A stretch of 64,000 nucleotides of DNA, taken from NCBI RefSeq assembly GCF_964355755.1, contig NC_092678.1, forward strand, positions 7,104,922-7,168,921, read 5' to 3'. How positions within the stretch are numbered: position 1 is the first letter of the stretch; each line of letters opens with the position of its first letter. Made by a program: the position numbers and the translations under genes. Shown here piece after piece: positions 45,238-57,600 of the stretch. The notes beneath the pieces are model-generated. The model saw only the letters and a list, made by a program, of their open reading frames with translations, did no database searches and had not been told where the DNA came from. The stretch is from Antedon mediterranea. Lineage: Eukaryota; Echinodermata; Crinoidea; Comatulida; Antedonidae.

Positions 45238-48200
45238 ACTATTAAACGTCTATATTATTGATTGAACAGAAGATGTTATATTATCTTCCAAAAACACGAA
45301 AAATGAAAGTTAATAAAATCAGACTCTGAATAAGCCATGTCGCAGTTTAAAATAAAGTTAATAACAACAAAATAAGCTGTTAAATTTGCAATATAAAGGT
45401 TCTATAGAAATTATTTTTAGTGTGCTACGAAGAATATTGTTCAATTTGTTGACTCCTTTGAATATAGGGTACGATTATTGAGCAAACAATTATTCTACCA
45501 AAATTCAGCCGTAATTCAATGTTAACCAGAGAAGAGTTAATGCTCTTCCTGGTTTAACAAATCGATTCTTTATAATTTACAGCTATTAATCAATGGTCTT
45601 GTTAGTCTGTATTTAGAAAAGTTAGATCAAGTAGAAATAATATACTTGTTTTGCATTGTGATCCTGTCGACAAAAACGGATACAAATTTATTTGTTATAC
45701 AATTACAATTATACTATTATATTAACAACAAAAAATAAAAACTGGAAGTTAAATGTTATGAAAAGAAATGAGATCTGTATCTAGCTTTAAAGGACATAAT
45801 CGTGGGTGAATGTATTTTTCTTGGTCCTCAAGCTTAACTGAACATTGAGAAAATCTGTATTATGTCCTCAGCGCCTACTACCATATCATCAGCACACCAA
45901 TAGACAATCCCATACTCTTTTGAAAGCTTTCATAAACACAATTACTGGCTCTAGTTTCCAGTAATTACTGTATACAGTAAAAATTATTACAGTAACCACA
46001 TTGTTACTGTAAATTGTTCATACAGTAATTTCTGTAAAATGTTTGTAGATTATATTGCAGTAATTGCTTTTATGGGTCGTCCTTGCATCCATTCACTTTG
46101 GTTCTATTCAATTATAATATTCCAATTATTTGTATTTTGTCTTTGTTATGTGTTTTAAATGTATTGTTGAATGGATTCTAAATGAATAAATGAAAAATGA
46201 AAAATATAATTTACCATTACTAACATGCTGCATTATTGTAAAATGTACGAAAATGTACAACGGTAATTACTGTGATTACAGTAATATATTAAATATATGA
46301 AAATGTGTTATAGATAATATGTATACAAAGAGGAAACTATGTAGAGAAAAGATAAAAACAAAAATCAATGTGATAAAACAAATGAACAAAACTCTTTAAA
46401 AAAGTGTATGTAAACAGATGATGAAAACAAACATTGTTAATTAATAATAATGTATAGTGTACTGAAATGAAAATGTGTTGTAAAATATATGTAAAGAGAA
46501 AATATATATGGAAATAAAAGTGGGATGAACCCCACATAAGATAAACAAAATATAAACTGCTATTGTAAATTGGTTTAGATTAATTTCAAACAGTAATTTT
46601 GGTTTAGAAATATTTAGTTTAGTAACGGTAACAGCGCGGTAAACAGTCTCCCTCTCAATGCTTTTCTCCTAATTGGTGGATCTACAAACAGAAAATGATA
46701 AGATTGACAAATTAAAAACAAGAAATATTTCTTACAAAAAATGCTGCTCGACATTTTAAAATTCATTCATTCTTCAGATATATTTACGATTAATTAATTA
46801 TTAAAAGATGTCCTTTAATCGCAAAAATACATACAAATCTGTAATTATGATTATGGTCAATTTTGAACTTTAATGTGCTGTGTGTGTGACCTCAACCTGT
46901 TGGCGTGCAACTGAATACCCTCTGGAGACAATGTGACTTCATGGAAATTCTTCCCAGTCTGTTGATTCGCGCCAACCAATCAAAGGGCGAGAATCCAAAA
47001 TCGTTTAACAGTGAGTCCTCATAGACTCTCTTTTCCCAGACGTTTTTTTGATCCAGCAGATGGGATCTCTAAATTATAGTCGCGTTTACAAAGTCGCAAA
47101 ACTGTCGGCCTTAGATACTATAACTGCTGCTTGCTTTAGCTTATTAATGAGTAGTGCTCATGGGACGTAGCTGGCTAGAGCAGCCGCAGCGTGATTAACA
47201 TATAAAGGATGAATACTGTATAAGCACAAATGTATTAGCTTTGAATTCACTTTATTCCAAGTAATATTTCTATACCATTTACCATCTAAACATTTTAATA
47301 GAATAGTTCATTTTAAATTCCACCGAGTCACCGCCTACTGTAGTATTGTACGTAATATATTACACATTTTGTTTTTTTACCATGTTTTTTACACCGTGTG
47401 ACTATACGTTTTCCTTTGTATAATTGTTCCCGTTTACTTGCTTAAATGTTATCAATATTTTACTGATGTAAACTATAAACTTTCGCGTGATACAGTTTCT
47501 TAATGCTTCTGTCCTCTTGGATATAACTGCCTAAAAGCGAAAAGTATTTTTCTATAGACCTAGAGCCCAATGACTAGTAGTAGTAGAATTATTAATTTTC
47601 ATACTCCAATTTTGATAATAATTTCCAAAAAACAATTTTTAGTCCAGCCTCAGTGATATATCTCTTCATTATGACCATAATTCTCTAGTATCATAGGCAC
47701 ACTCCGTCACTTTGTTTCACGGTGCCTGTATCATAGAAGGTCACGATTAAGTTAGGCTAGGTCTATGATACAGTTGTCGCATGTTATGCTGTATCACGGA
47801 GTTTGCCTTTTTACAATCGTGATACAATTTTACTGCGATATTGTGTATTCATGTATTTTTCGAATACTAAAATAAACATTCTGCCAAAATATATTATATT
47901 TCCTCATGTAGAAATAGTGAATAAACCACATGGAAGAGTTAGTATCAATAGAAGAGCTTAATGAAGTCCGCCGTCACATTAAAGCTGCTTTTACATCGCA
48001 TATTTACATAATAAGATGCTTAATTTTAGAACTATTAAACGTATATATTATTGAGTGAACAAAAATGAAAGTTAATAAAATCAGACTCTGAATAAGCCAT
48101 GTCGCAGTTTAAAATAAAGTTAATAACAACAAAATAAGCTGTTAAATTTGCAATATAAAGGTTCTATAGAAATTATTTTTAGTGTGCTACGAAGAATATT

Positions 48201-50934
48201 GTTCAATTTGTTGACTCCTTTGAATATAGGGTACGATTATTGAGCAAACAATTATTCTACCAAAATCCAGCCGTAACAATTCATAGTTAACCAGAGAAGA
48301 GTTACCGTAATGCTCTTCCCTGGTTTAACAAATCGATTCTTTATAATTTACAGCTATTAATCAAAGGTCTTGTTATGTGTGTATTTAGAAAAGTTAGATG
48401 TTAGATTTATTTATTTAATTATTTATTTAACAACATATTTATACAGGATTATACACAATCAAGTAGAAATAATATACTTGTTGTGATCCTGTCGACAAAA
48501 ACGGATACAAATTTAATTAGTTATACAATTACCATTAATTATAATAACAACAACAAATAAAAACTGGAAGTTAAATGTTATGAAAAGAAATGAGATCTGT
48601 ATCTAGCTTTAAAGGACATAATCGTGGGTGAATGTATTTTTCTTGGTCCTTAAGCTTAACTGAAAATTGAGAAAATCTGTATTATGTCCTCAGCGCCTAC
48701 CATATCATCAGCACACCAAAGACGATCCCATACTCTTTTCAAAGCTTTCATAAACGCAATTACTGGCTCTAGTTTCCAGTAATTACTGTATACAGTAAAA
48801 ATTATTACAGTAACCACATTGTTACTGTAAATTGTTCATACAGTAATTTCTGTAAAATGTTTGTAGATTATATTGCAGTAATTGCTTTTATGGGTCGTCC
48901 TTGCATCCATTCACTTTGGTTTTATTCAATTATAATATTCCAATTATTTGTATTTTGTCTTTGTTATGTGTTTTAAATGTATTGTTGAATGGATTCTAAA
49001 TGAATAAATGAAAAATGAGAAATATAATTTACCATTACTAACATGCTGCATTATTGTAAAATGTACGAAAATGTACAACGGTAATTACTGTGATTACAGT
49101 AATATATTAAATATATGAAAATGTGTTATAGATAATATGTATACAAAGTGGAAACTTTGTAGAGAAAAGATAAAAACAAAAATCAATGTGATAAAACAAA
49201 TGAACAAAACTCTTTAAAAAAGTGTATGTAAACAGATGATGAAAACAAACATGGTTAATATAATAATATGTAAAGAGAACATATATATGGAAATAAAAGT
49301 GGGATGAACCCCACATAAGATAAACAAAATATAAACTGCTATTGTAAATTGGTTTAAATTAATTTCAAACAGTAATTTTGGTTTAGAAATATTTAGTTTA
49401 GTAACAGTAACAGCGCGGTAAACAGTCTCCCTCTCAATGCTTTTCTCCTAATTGGTGGATCTACAAACAGAAAATGATAAGATTGACAAATTAAAAACAA
49501 GAAATATTTCTTGCTCGACATTTTAAAATTCATTCATTCTTCAGATATATTTACGATTAATTAATTATTAAAAGATGTCCTATAATCGCAAAAATACATA
49601 CAAATCTGTAAATATGATTATGGTCAATTTTGAACTTTAATGTGCTGTGTGTGTGACCTCAACCTGTTGGCGTGCAACAGAATACCCTCTGGAGACAATG
49701 TGACTTCATGGAAATTCTTCCCAGTCTGTTGATTCGTGCCAACCAATCAAAGGGCGAGAATCCAAAATCGTTCAACCGTTAGCCCTCATAGACTCTCTTT
49801 TCCCAGACGTTTTTTTGATCCAGCAGATGGGATCTATAAATAGTCGAGTTTACAAAGTCGCAAAACTGTCGGCCTTAGATACTATAACTGCTGCTTGCTT
49901 TAGCTTATTAATGAGTAGTGCTCATGGGACGTAGCTGGCTAGAGCAGCCGCAGCGTGATTAACATATAAAGGATGAATACTGTATAAGCACAAATGTATT
50001 AGCTTTGAATTCACTTTATTCCAAGTAATATTTCTATACCATTTACCATCTAAACATTTTAATAGAATAGTTCATTTTAAATTCCTGTCGCGTCACCGCC
50101 TACTGTAGTATTGTACGTAATATATATTACAAATTGTGTTTTTTTACCATGTTTTTTACACCGTGTGACTATACGTTTTCCTTTGCATAATTGTTCCCGT
50201 TTACTTGCTTAAACTTTCGCGTGATACAGTTTCTTAATGCTTCTGTCCTCTTGAATATAACTGCCTAAAGGCGAAAAGTATTTTTCTATAGACCTAGAGC
50301 CCAATTTTGGTTTAGAAATATTTAGTTTAGTAACAGTAACAGCGCGGTAAACAGTCTCCCTCTCAATGCTTTTCTCCTAATTGGTGGATCTACAAACAGA
50401 AAATGATAAGATTATCCTCTTGAATATAACTGCCTAAAGGCGAAAAGTATTTTTCTATAGACCTAGAGCCCAATGACTAGTAATAGTAAAATTATTAATT
50501 TTCATACTCCAATTTTGATAATAATTTCCAAAAAAACAATTTTTAGTCCAGCCTCAGTGATATATCTCTTCATTATGACCATAATTCTCTAGTATCATAG
50601 GCACACTCCGTCACTTTGTTTCACGGTTCCTGTATCATAGAAGGTCACGATTAAGTTAGGCTAGGTCTATGATACAGTTGTCGCATGTTATGCTGTATCA
50701 CGGAGTTTGCCTTTTTACAATCGTGATACAATTTTACCGCGATATTGTGTATTCATGTATTTTTCGAATACTAAAATAAACATTCTGCCAAAATATATTA
50801 TATTTGCTCATGTAGAAATAGTGAATAAACCACATGGAAGAGTTAGTATCAATAGAAGAGCTTAATGAAGTCCGCCGTCACATTAAAGCTGCTTTTACAT
50901 CGCATATTTACATAATAAGATGCTTAATTTTAGA
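45238..50934. repeat. Direct tandem duplication, two copies of about 2.8-2.9 kb
   Basis: Copy 1 45238-48030 and copy 2 48031-50934 start with 'actattaaacgt' and end with 'agatgcttaattttaga'. They are almost collinear and highly similar throughout, so the event is fairly recent. Copy 2 has an AT-rich insertion of about 55 bp near 48400, several small deletions, and a nested duplication at 50305-50473. Both copies carry palindromic 'gtaattactgta/tacagtaa' clusters, a family D-like start and the flank block shared with 22720-23110. The block separates gene A's 5' end from gene B's 3' end. No exon duplicates were found. The ORFs at 46337 and 49107 are parallel noise. Confidence 0.92.
50305..50473. 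repeat. Nested templated insertion in duplication copy 2
   Basis: 'ttttggtttagaaatattta' ... 'aaaatgataagatta' (50305-50414) repeats 49374-49482. It is followed by a second copy (50415-50473) of the 59-bp segment just before it ('cctcttgaatataactgcct' ... 'gacctagagcccaa'). The junction shares 'aattttgg' with the source, as template-switching would leave. Copy 1 lacks it. Confidence 0.8.
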
Positions 50935-51264
50935 ATTTTAGATAGGATGTAAATTAGAATATAAAAATAAAATATGGAAAAAGACTTGACTAAAATCGTT
51001 CTTGTCAAACTGTGTATCGATTTGTGTTCGGGTAGAGAAGCTATAAACTCAGGGGAGGAAAATAAAATATCCTTCCTTTTTACCAAGACAACATGAAATG
51101 AAAACAATTATTATTGAATATCGGAATGATATATTTAATGAAAACCGTAAGGTTATAAGAGTCCATACACTGTGCAAGTTCAAGATAGCGATGATCTTGC
51201 ATTACTAAGCTATTTGCCTTGGTCAACATTGTCAATACAAAGACGCATGGACAGTTCAAATAGT

Positions 51265-51363
51265 AGTGATATGCCCAAATACGGTAGCGATATGACATCA
51301 TCATGTCCACATATGGGCACATCACTTGGCACATACAGTGTGATAGTAGTGTAGATAGAGCTT
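51265..51363. mobile_element. MITE-like element, family C copy
   Basis: 'tagtagtgatatgcccaaat' and 'ggtagcgatatgacatcatc' with right end 'gatagtagtgtagatagagc' match the other family C copies. Confidence 0.6.
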
Positions 51364-51364
51364 A

Positions 51365-53030
51365 GTCAGAGAAAGGATCTTGAAGTGAAACTCGACACAT
51401 TTTTTAACTTCTTTAGGCACACCCACCTGTGAGTTAGACGGAACAGAATTATCACTAGAATCAATCATTCATTGCAACAATTCGTCAATAATACATACAT
51501 AAATATATAGCTATAACTTTTCCGACTGTTGTCGCTATCGTTTTGATTTAGCTTTTCGATTTTTTTTTTGGTATCTCCATTGAGATCCAGCCACTGATAC
51601 CCACAGCATTGTCATTTTTTTTTCTGTATTTTGCCTTTGTATATATTATGTATAGGCCTGCGGACGAATTTGGTGTGAATGATCTTATGCTTTACCACTG
51701 AACCCATTTTCCACGATATTTTTCAAAAGACATGAATGTTTCCTTGTAGTAATACAAAGATTACTTGCGTTTTATATATCTTGCGGTATACATTGCACAC
51801 TATTATATACAGTCAAGAAGAATACTGAATAAACATCAAACAGCAATGCAATGCTGTTAAAGTAATGTAAAGATTACTTACGTTTTATATATCTTGTGAA
51901 GTTTGTTTTAAATCATTATCTTTAGTTTCCAACGTTGCATTTCTTCTCTACCAATACATTATTAATGGATTATACACGTCATATCGTTATTCTTCACTAA
52001 CGGTGTTTCGCTGTCTGAAATTGTCGTAGGCGTACTCTTAATCCAGAGGGGGCGCTTGTTATCTCCGGCACACGGATTTTTTTTTCGTCAACAGACATCA
52101 CAATATGACACAAATGAGATGCTGTATTACCGAATTTTCCTGTCATATCGATCCTATCTGGTTCTATTATTGATACCCACTGTACCTCACAAATGATAAA
52201 CGCTTAAATCAATCCTTATGGCAAGTAAGTAAAGCGTTCGATGCTCACTCGCTCCGTGGTTCTGGTGGTCTTCTGGGATAAGGACTATATACCGTAGGTC
52301 TAGTGTGCACAAAATGCTCTTGCACACAAAGAATCTGGTACAGTCGCCAGAAAGGGTTATCATGCACACCCTCCCCCTCCCCTTCCCCCCTTCAACCCTA
52401 TTTTTAATTGGTGCCACTAGCTGAAAAATGCGTAGACAACGATTTTCTATGTGCCGCCATTATACACAAATCAACTGTTTGCTATATCTCGACCAATACT
52501 AATGATAACCCAACCCAACCAATTTGGTGTTCAGACCCATATGTTTTCATGGTCAAGATCATTTTAAAACCATTCGTAGGGTAATCCCAAGTGTCAATAA
52601 CTAGTTATGTTAATGTTATGCAAATTAGTGCCGCCATTATACAAACAATCTTTTTTGCCATATTATTACCCATATAAATATCTGTATAAATGTTTGTATC
52701 AAGGAAAATAAAAGATACCAATTTGTGTTTTGTATGTAACATTAAGGTTGAGGAAAGGTACAAAGAGGAACCATTTATATATATATATTCTTTATCCATT
52801 CAGCAACGAAATATTTAGTTCATGTTTTATAGGTCTATAAATAATATACCACTAAATACAGTAAAACATTTATTTTAATATTTTGTTAAAAACTGTCACT
52901 GTCATAGTCGATTGAAATAGTAAAGTACATGTGACGATACACCACTACGACGTTTATATTTTTATCAGTAATATAGTTTATTTGTATATTATGTGTAACA
53001 GTAGGGCCTCTCACACTCACAGTAATGCAG
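51365..53030. other. Non-coding stretch
   Basis: Contains a fragment at about 51655-51735 related to 63285-63355, and a direct repeat of 'tacaaagattacttgcgttttatatatctt' (read in pieces) at about 51750 and 51868. A TA microsatellite is near 52777. No supported exon. Confidence 0.35.
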
Positions 53031-53033
53031 TTT

Positions 53034-53610
53034 ATTACCTCCGCCAAGGAGGTTATGTTTTCACCCCTGTATGTTTGTGTGTGTGTTTGTGTGTTTGTGT
53101 GTGTGTCTGTGAACAGCCTGGAGGCCACAGTTTTTATCCGATTCTAACCAAATTTGGACACAATGATCTATGGCCAAAAAGCTCGGACGAGTTCGAATTT
53201 GAGGGGGAAAGGTCATAGGTCAAGGTCACAACTAACAAAAAACTATTTTACTGCCTAGAGACCACAGTTTTGATCCGATTCTCACCAAACTTAGCCACAA
53301 TGATCAATGACACATCATATAATTGTGATTAAATTTTGAAGGGTCAGGGTCAAAGATCAAGGTCCACAAAAAAAAAAAAAAAATAATAAAAAAAAAACCC
53401 TCAGTGGGACTTGAACCAGCGATCTCAACTGTGAGAGGCTGGACACATAACCATTACACCACACTGTCATCCACAACTTTGTAGTGTGCAGTTAACATAT
53501 TTACACTTAGAACTAATTAAAAAAAATGTAAAAAAAATATATTCAGGGGGAATTTTATGTAGGGGAATTTCACAGTAGGCGGAGGTTTGTACTCTCGGAG
53601 TACCCTCTAG
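53034..53610. mobile_element. 'acctccgcc' inverted-end element with tRNA-like segment
   Basis: Starts 'ttacctccgccaaggaggtt' and ends 'gtaggcggaggtttgtactc' + 'tcggagtaccctctag', a repeat type found widely in marine invertebrates. The interior has direct 'aggtca' repeats (53210-53228), two diverged copies of 'accacagttttgatccgatt', and at 53398-53470 a minus-strand tRNA-like block with A box-like 'tggtgtaatggttatgtgtc' and B box 'ctggttcaagtcccac'. A 95-codon ORF across it is not a gene. Confidence 0.7.
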
Positions 53611-54448
53611 TTTGTATATATGTTTATATTATATCTACCAGTACAAACAAAATTTGCGATTCAAATGGCGACCAAAAGTGGTTAATAGGTATTTACAGTA
53701 TTGAAATACTGTATCTTACAGGTATACTTCAAAATAATTTGGAATGTTCCATTCATCACAAATAAATATACATTTGTATAAACGTATATTACCTCACGAC
53801 AAATAATATTTTAAAAAGAAAATCGGCCTGTCTTTAACGTTATGATGCTGTACTCGAGCTGTTTAACCGGTTTTCAGCCATTAAAAACAATAATCATAGG
53901 AGGAGATAGGAAAATGCGAAGCATCCACGTATTATTGTGTGTGGGTATTTTTCAAGATGGACATCCGTAGATAGTGTATACCACGATCGGAAAGCACCCC
54001 TATTTGGGGCAAATCGTTGAACCTAAATTCGTTTTAATTGTCAATAACTAATTGTCGAACTAAATTTAATTAATAAACAGGATTACATCACGTGGTTAAA
54101 ATCAGTACCAAAAGTACGAACCAACTTTATATACCATCGAGTAAACATTTTAGAATTAACGCGTGATTTATTGAATTTTGCCCTTCACAAATGTATATAG
54201 ATAGTACAATACTTACATTGAATAGCAGATACATCATCGGTGTATATTGATATTTTTCCTCTTCTCTCACCAGTAAATAATGAAACGTTAATACTTTTAT
54301 CTGTTACATTCTCTCATTTTTATTGACTCTAATTATACAACGTCTGCCTTAGATTACTTTTTTGTTTTTTTTTATCTTAAGTACATTGTAATCTGATAAA
54401 TCTCATTCCGGATTTAAGAGAACTTATCTATACTAAAATTATACTTTA
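53611..54448. other. Region 3' of gene B
   Basis: No repeat or exon recognised. The minus-strand AATAAA at 54445-54450 overlaps the TAA stop of gene B and could serve as its polyadenylation signal only if cleavage follows within tens of bases. Confidence 0.3.
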
Positions 54449-54690
54449 TTAAAAATCAATATTGGTATTCCGATAGCAGTCATCAACGTGAAGTTGTAAA
54501 ACACCTTCGCTATGTAGTCTGGCGAGTTCATTAAACTCCTTGTTAAAGGCATGAACTACTCTGTTCATTTTCCTATCTTCATGGTAATGATATGGTGCCG
54601 GGCGGTTGTGTATGTCAGTTGAGAACGGCCAAAATCCGTACAGATGAACCTCATCACAAAACAAGAGCGCTGTCGTTGTTACGTAAAAGC
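54449..54690 (-). CDS. Gene B exon 7 (sialylmotifs S, III, VS; stop)
   Basis: Acceptor CTTTAAG. Encodes [33 protein letters not shown], and ends [12 protein letters not shown]. The tail after the conserved Cys is longer than in gene A. Confidence 0.9.
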
Positions 54691-57600
54691 CTTAAAGACA
54701 ACAATATACAATGTATAAATTTCAATTCAATTTAAGATATTTATTTACTATTTATTACATGTATTACTACTTTATTTAAATTTGAACAAGATTTGTATTG
54801 GTGTTTATTCAATTAAAAGACGCGTTGTAGTTAGCTTATACATGACTTGCAATAGTCAGTTAAAGATCTATTGTCCCTTGAAACACAACAAATTAAGGTC
54901 ACAATATTTTAAATTTAAATTGGCCATATCAAAGTTATATTAAAGTTATTCTCTTTAAGTCGAAAATTCGAGTCAAAAACAAGAAGTTTAGGCTACTTAA
55001 TTAACAGGTACGTAAATTAATTTGTATTCATTTCATCTGGAAAATCTTCGCGAGCGAAAGTAAATAAAGATTTCAAACCACGAGTATTCATTATGCATGA
55101 TGCTAATTAGGATTGTTTTCAACTCGTCACGGTTGAGAAGGTGTTTTCACACAGATCGCGAAGAAGTTTTATGATAATATTATGCATACAGAGTAGCCAA
55201 ACAAGCGCGTTGCATTATGAGATATATTTTGATCGAAAACTTTTTTTGAACAAAAAAACGTCTGTATTTTTCAGTTAAATGATTTTTTTTTCGACACATT
55301 TTTGGTGAAAGTTTAAAACTATTATGATACTTCAAAATGACCCACTTTTTTTCGAAATCTATTTTTTTTTTAATTAGTCGAAGGGACAATACATCTTTAA
55401 GTCAATTGTTTTTTTAAAGATGTATTGTCGACCTAAAAAATATTTTTTTTAAATAATTTTTTTGTTGAATATGCCCTTTTAATGTCACATAATAGTTATT
55501 GGATCGAAAAACAATTTATTTACCTGAAAGGCTGGAATTTAAAGCAAAAAATGGTCAAATTGGCTGCCAGCCAATGGATTTTTGGTTGAATTTAACCATT
55601 TATTTTTGTGGAATTAGTCAAAAGGACAATACATCTTTAAGATTCATCTAACGACTGTTACGTAGCACCCGGTGATGGTAGTCTTATGACATCATCATTT
55701 CCATATGATAGACACTTAACATTTTTTTGTCACATAAAGTTTGATAGTGTAGACAGACAATTCCGGCTGGTTGTTGACGAGGTAGTTGATTTCGTCGTGG
55801 AATAGTTGTCCTAATAGGATAGGACATTATTGTCCAGGAATTGTTTATTATCTATACTAACGTTTGATCTGGTTTAGGTCTACTAACCTGTCGATAACCG
55901 GTTGCGCCGCATACCACTTCGTTTCGCCCAATATCCATTTATCTCTCTAAAATGATCTGGATTTCCATGTACAAATTTCACCGATGTCAAATTTGTATTT
56001 ATTAGTTTATTTATTTTAATTCCACTTTTATAGATCCATTCATTCGTGAAGGTTGGATACCAAATATAGTTGCTGTATTCATTCATTTTATCTATAAATC
56101 GTGACTGTTGATCATGGTTACGTATACTACCAAATCTACAAAGAGAGAAAATAAGAATATAGACATTGGGGAGTTTAGCACGAGCGCGTTAATTTTAAAG
56201 TTAACTTTAATCCGTTGAAGTTAACGCTTACGTGCTCATGCAAAAGCTCCCTATTGTTACAATTGTAGAAAATGTTAGCGAAATTTTGTTTCGGACAGTA
56301 CACGAAGAACAGAAGTTAAATAGACCAAATGCCGTTCTTATAGCCTACATGTTCCAGGTTTTCACACCTTCTCTGGTCAGACTCCGGCTTTATTCAGTTT
56401 CGTGTCAAATTGCGAGTACAGTATTATCACCTTTTCGTTTTAACGACGCGACACGCGGTTACGCGCACATCCTACGGTATAACAATTTAAAGAGTCTTCA
56501 CACTTACTAATCCTGCCGGGGTGGTCCGGCTCTGGTCTGGTTTTAGCAAACAAAATCACATCTCAATGCTTCGTTTTCACGACGCTCCACGCGCGCGTCT
56601 AACATACGCCTTTATACGAAGCATTGAGATGTGATTTCTTTTTTTGCTAAATCGGACCGTAGCGGATCACAGTTTGCGAGCCAAGTGTTACTCGTGCCAG
56701 TTTGCTCAGCCGATAGCTCTAGTGTGCGCCGGGCTTAATGTGAAATGATGTTTGCCCTACTCACCTGTCTTTAACAATTGAATGGTTAACTGTTGTTATA
56801 TTACTTTTAACACCCGCATCTTCTCTAAATTCATTGATTGGTGGAGCATTACATCTGAAATAATATAGTAATTATGTCTGTTTCAAATATCATTCATGCT
56901 TTAGTGACTTCTCGTGCTTAAAACGATATAGGAGTACAGTATCTACATCTTTTAGAATGTAGTTCTAGACTGGGCAATAGATATGAACTTCTCTAATGTA
57001 GACAATAAATGCTATCTATGTATCTGGGTAGTCATTGTAAGCTTTCGTACTTAAAAAAAAAGGTGAATAAATAATAATTAAAAAAAAAAAAATAAATGTA
57101 GACACTGAGTGCTATCTATGCATCTATGTGGCCATTATAAGCTTCCGTACTTTAAAAATGGTGAATAAATAATAATAAAAAAATTGGCCTACTAAAAAAT
57201 AAATAATGTAGACACTGAGTGTTATCTATGCATTTGGGTGGTCATTATAAGCTTCCGTACCTAAAACAAAGGTGAATACATAATAATTATAAAAAATAAC
57301 AAAATACTAAAAAATAAATAAATTAAATGATAGGCCTATATAACAATAAATAATATAGATATACGCGTTGGTCTTAAATCGATTTTCCCAATAATAGCCT
57401 ACGTGAATAATACATTATTAATGAGTACATAAAAATATTTTTATTTATTTATTTTATTGATTTTGGCGATAAAAACTGTTCATATTGATTTGGGTGAAAC
57501 ACGTGAGGATAACGTAACAGCATATTTCCTTTTCAATACATATTTTTTCAATTTCAATACATTTTTTGCTCTCAAAACAATTTTTCTTACAACTTATTTG

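Noticed and set aside
46337-49316. Paired 66-69-codon ORFs with similar peptides (46337-46537, 49107-49316)
   Set aside because: Their similarity is explained by the 2.8-kb DNA duplication. The peptides are low-complexity Phe/Tyr/His and differ by an internal deletion.
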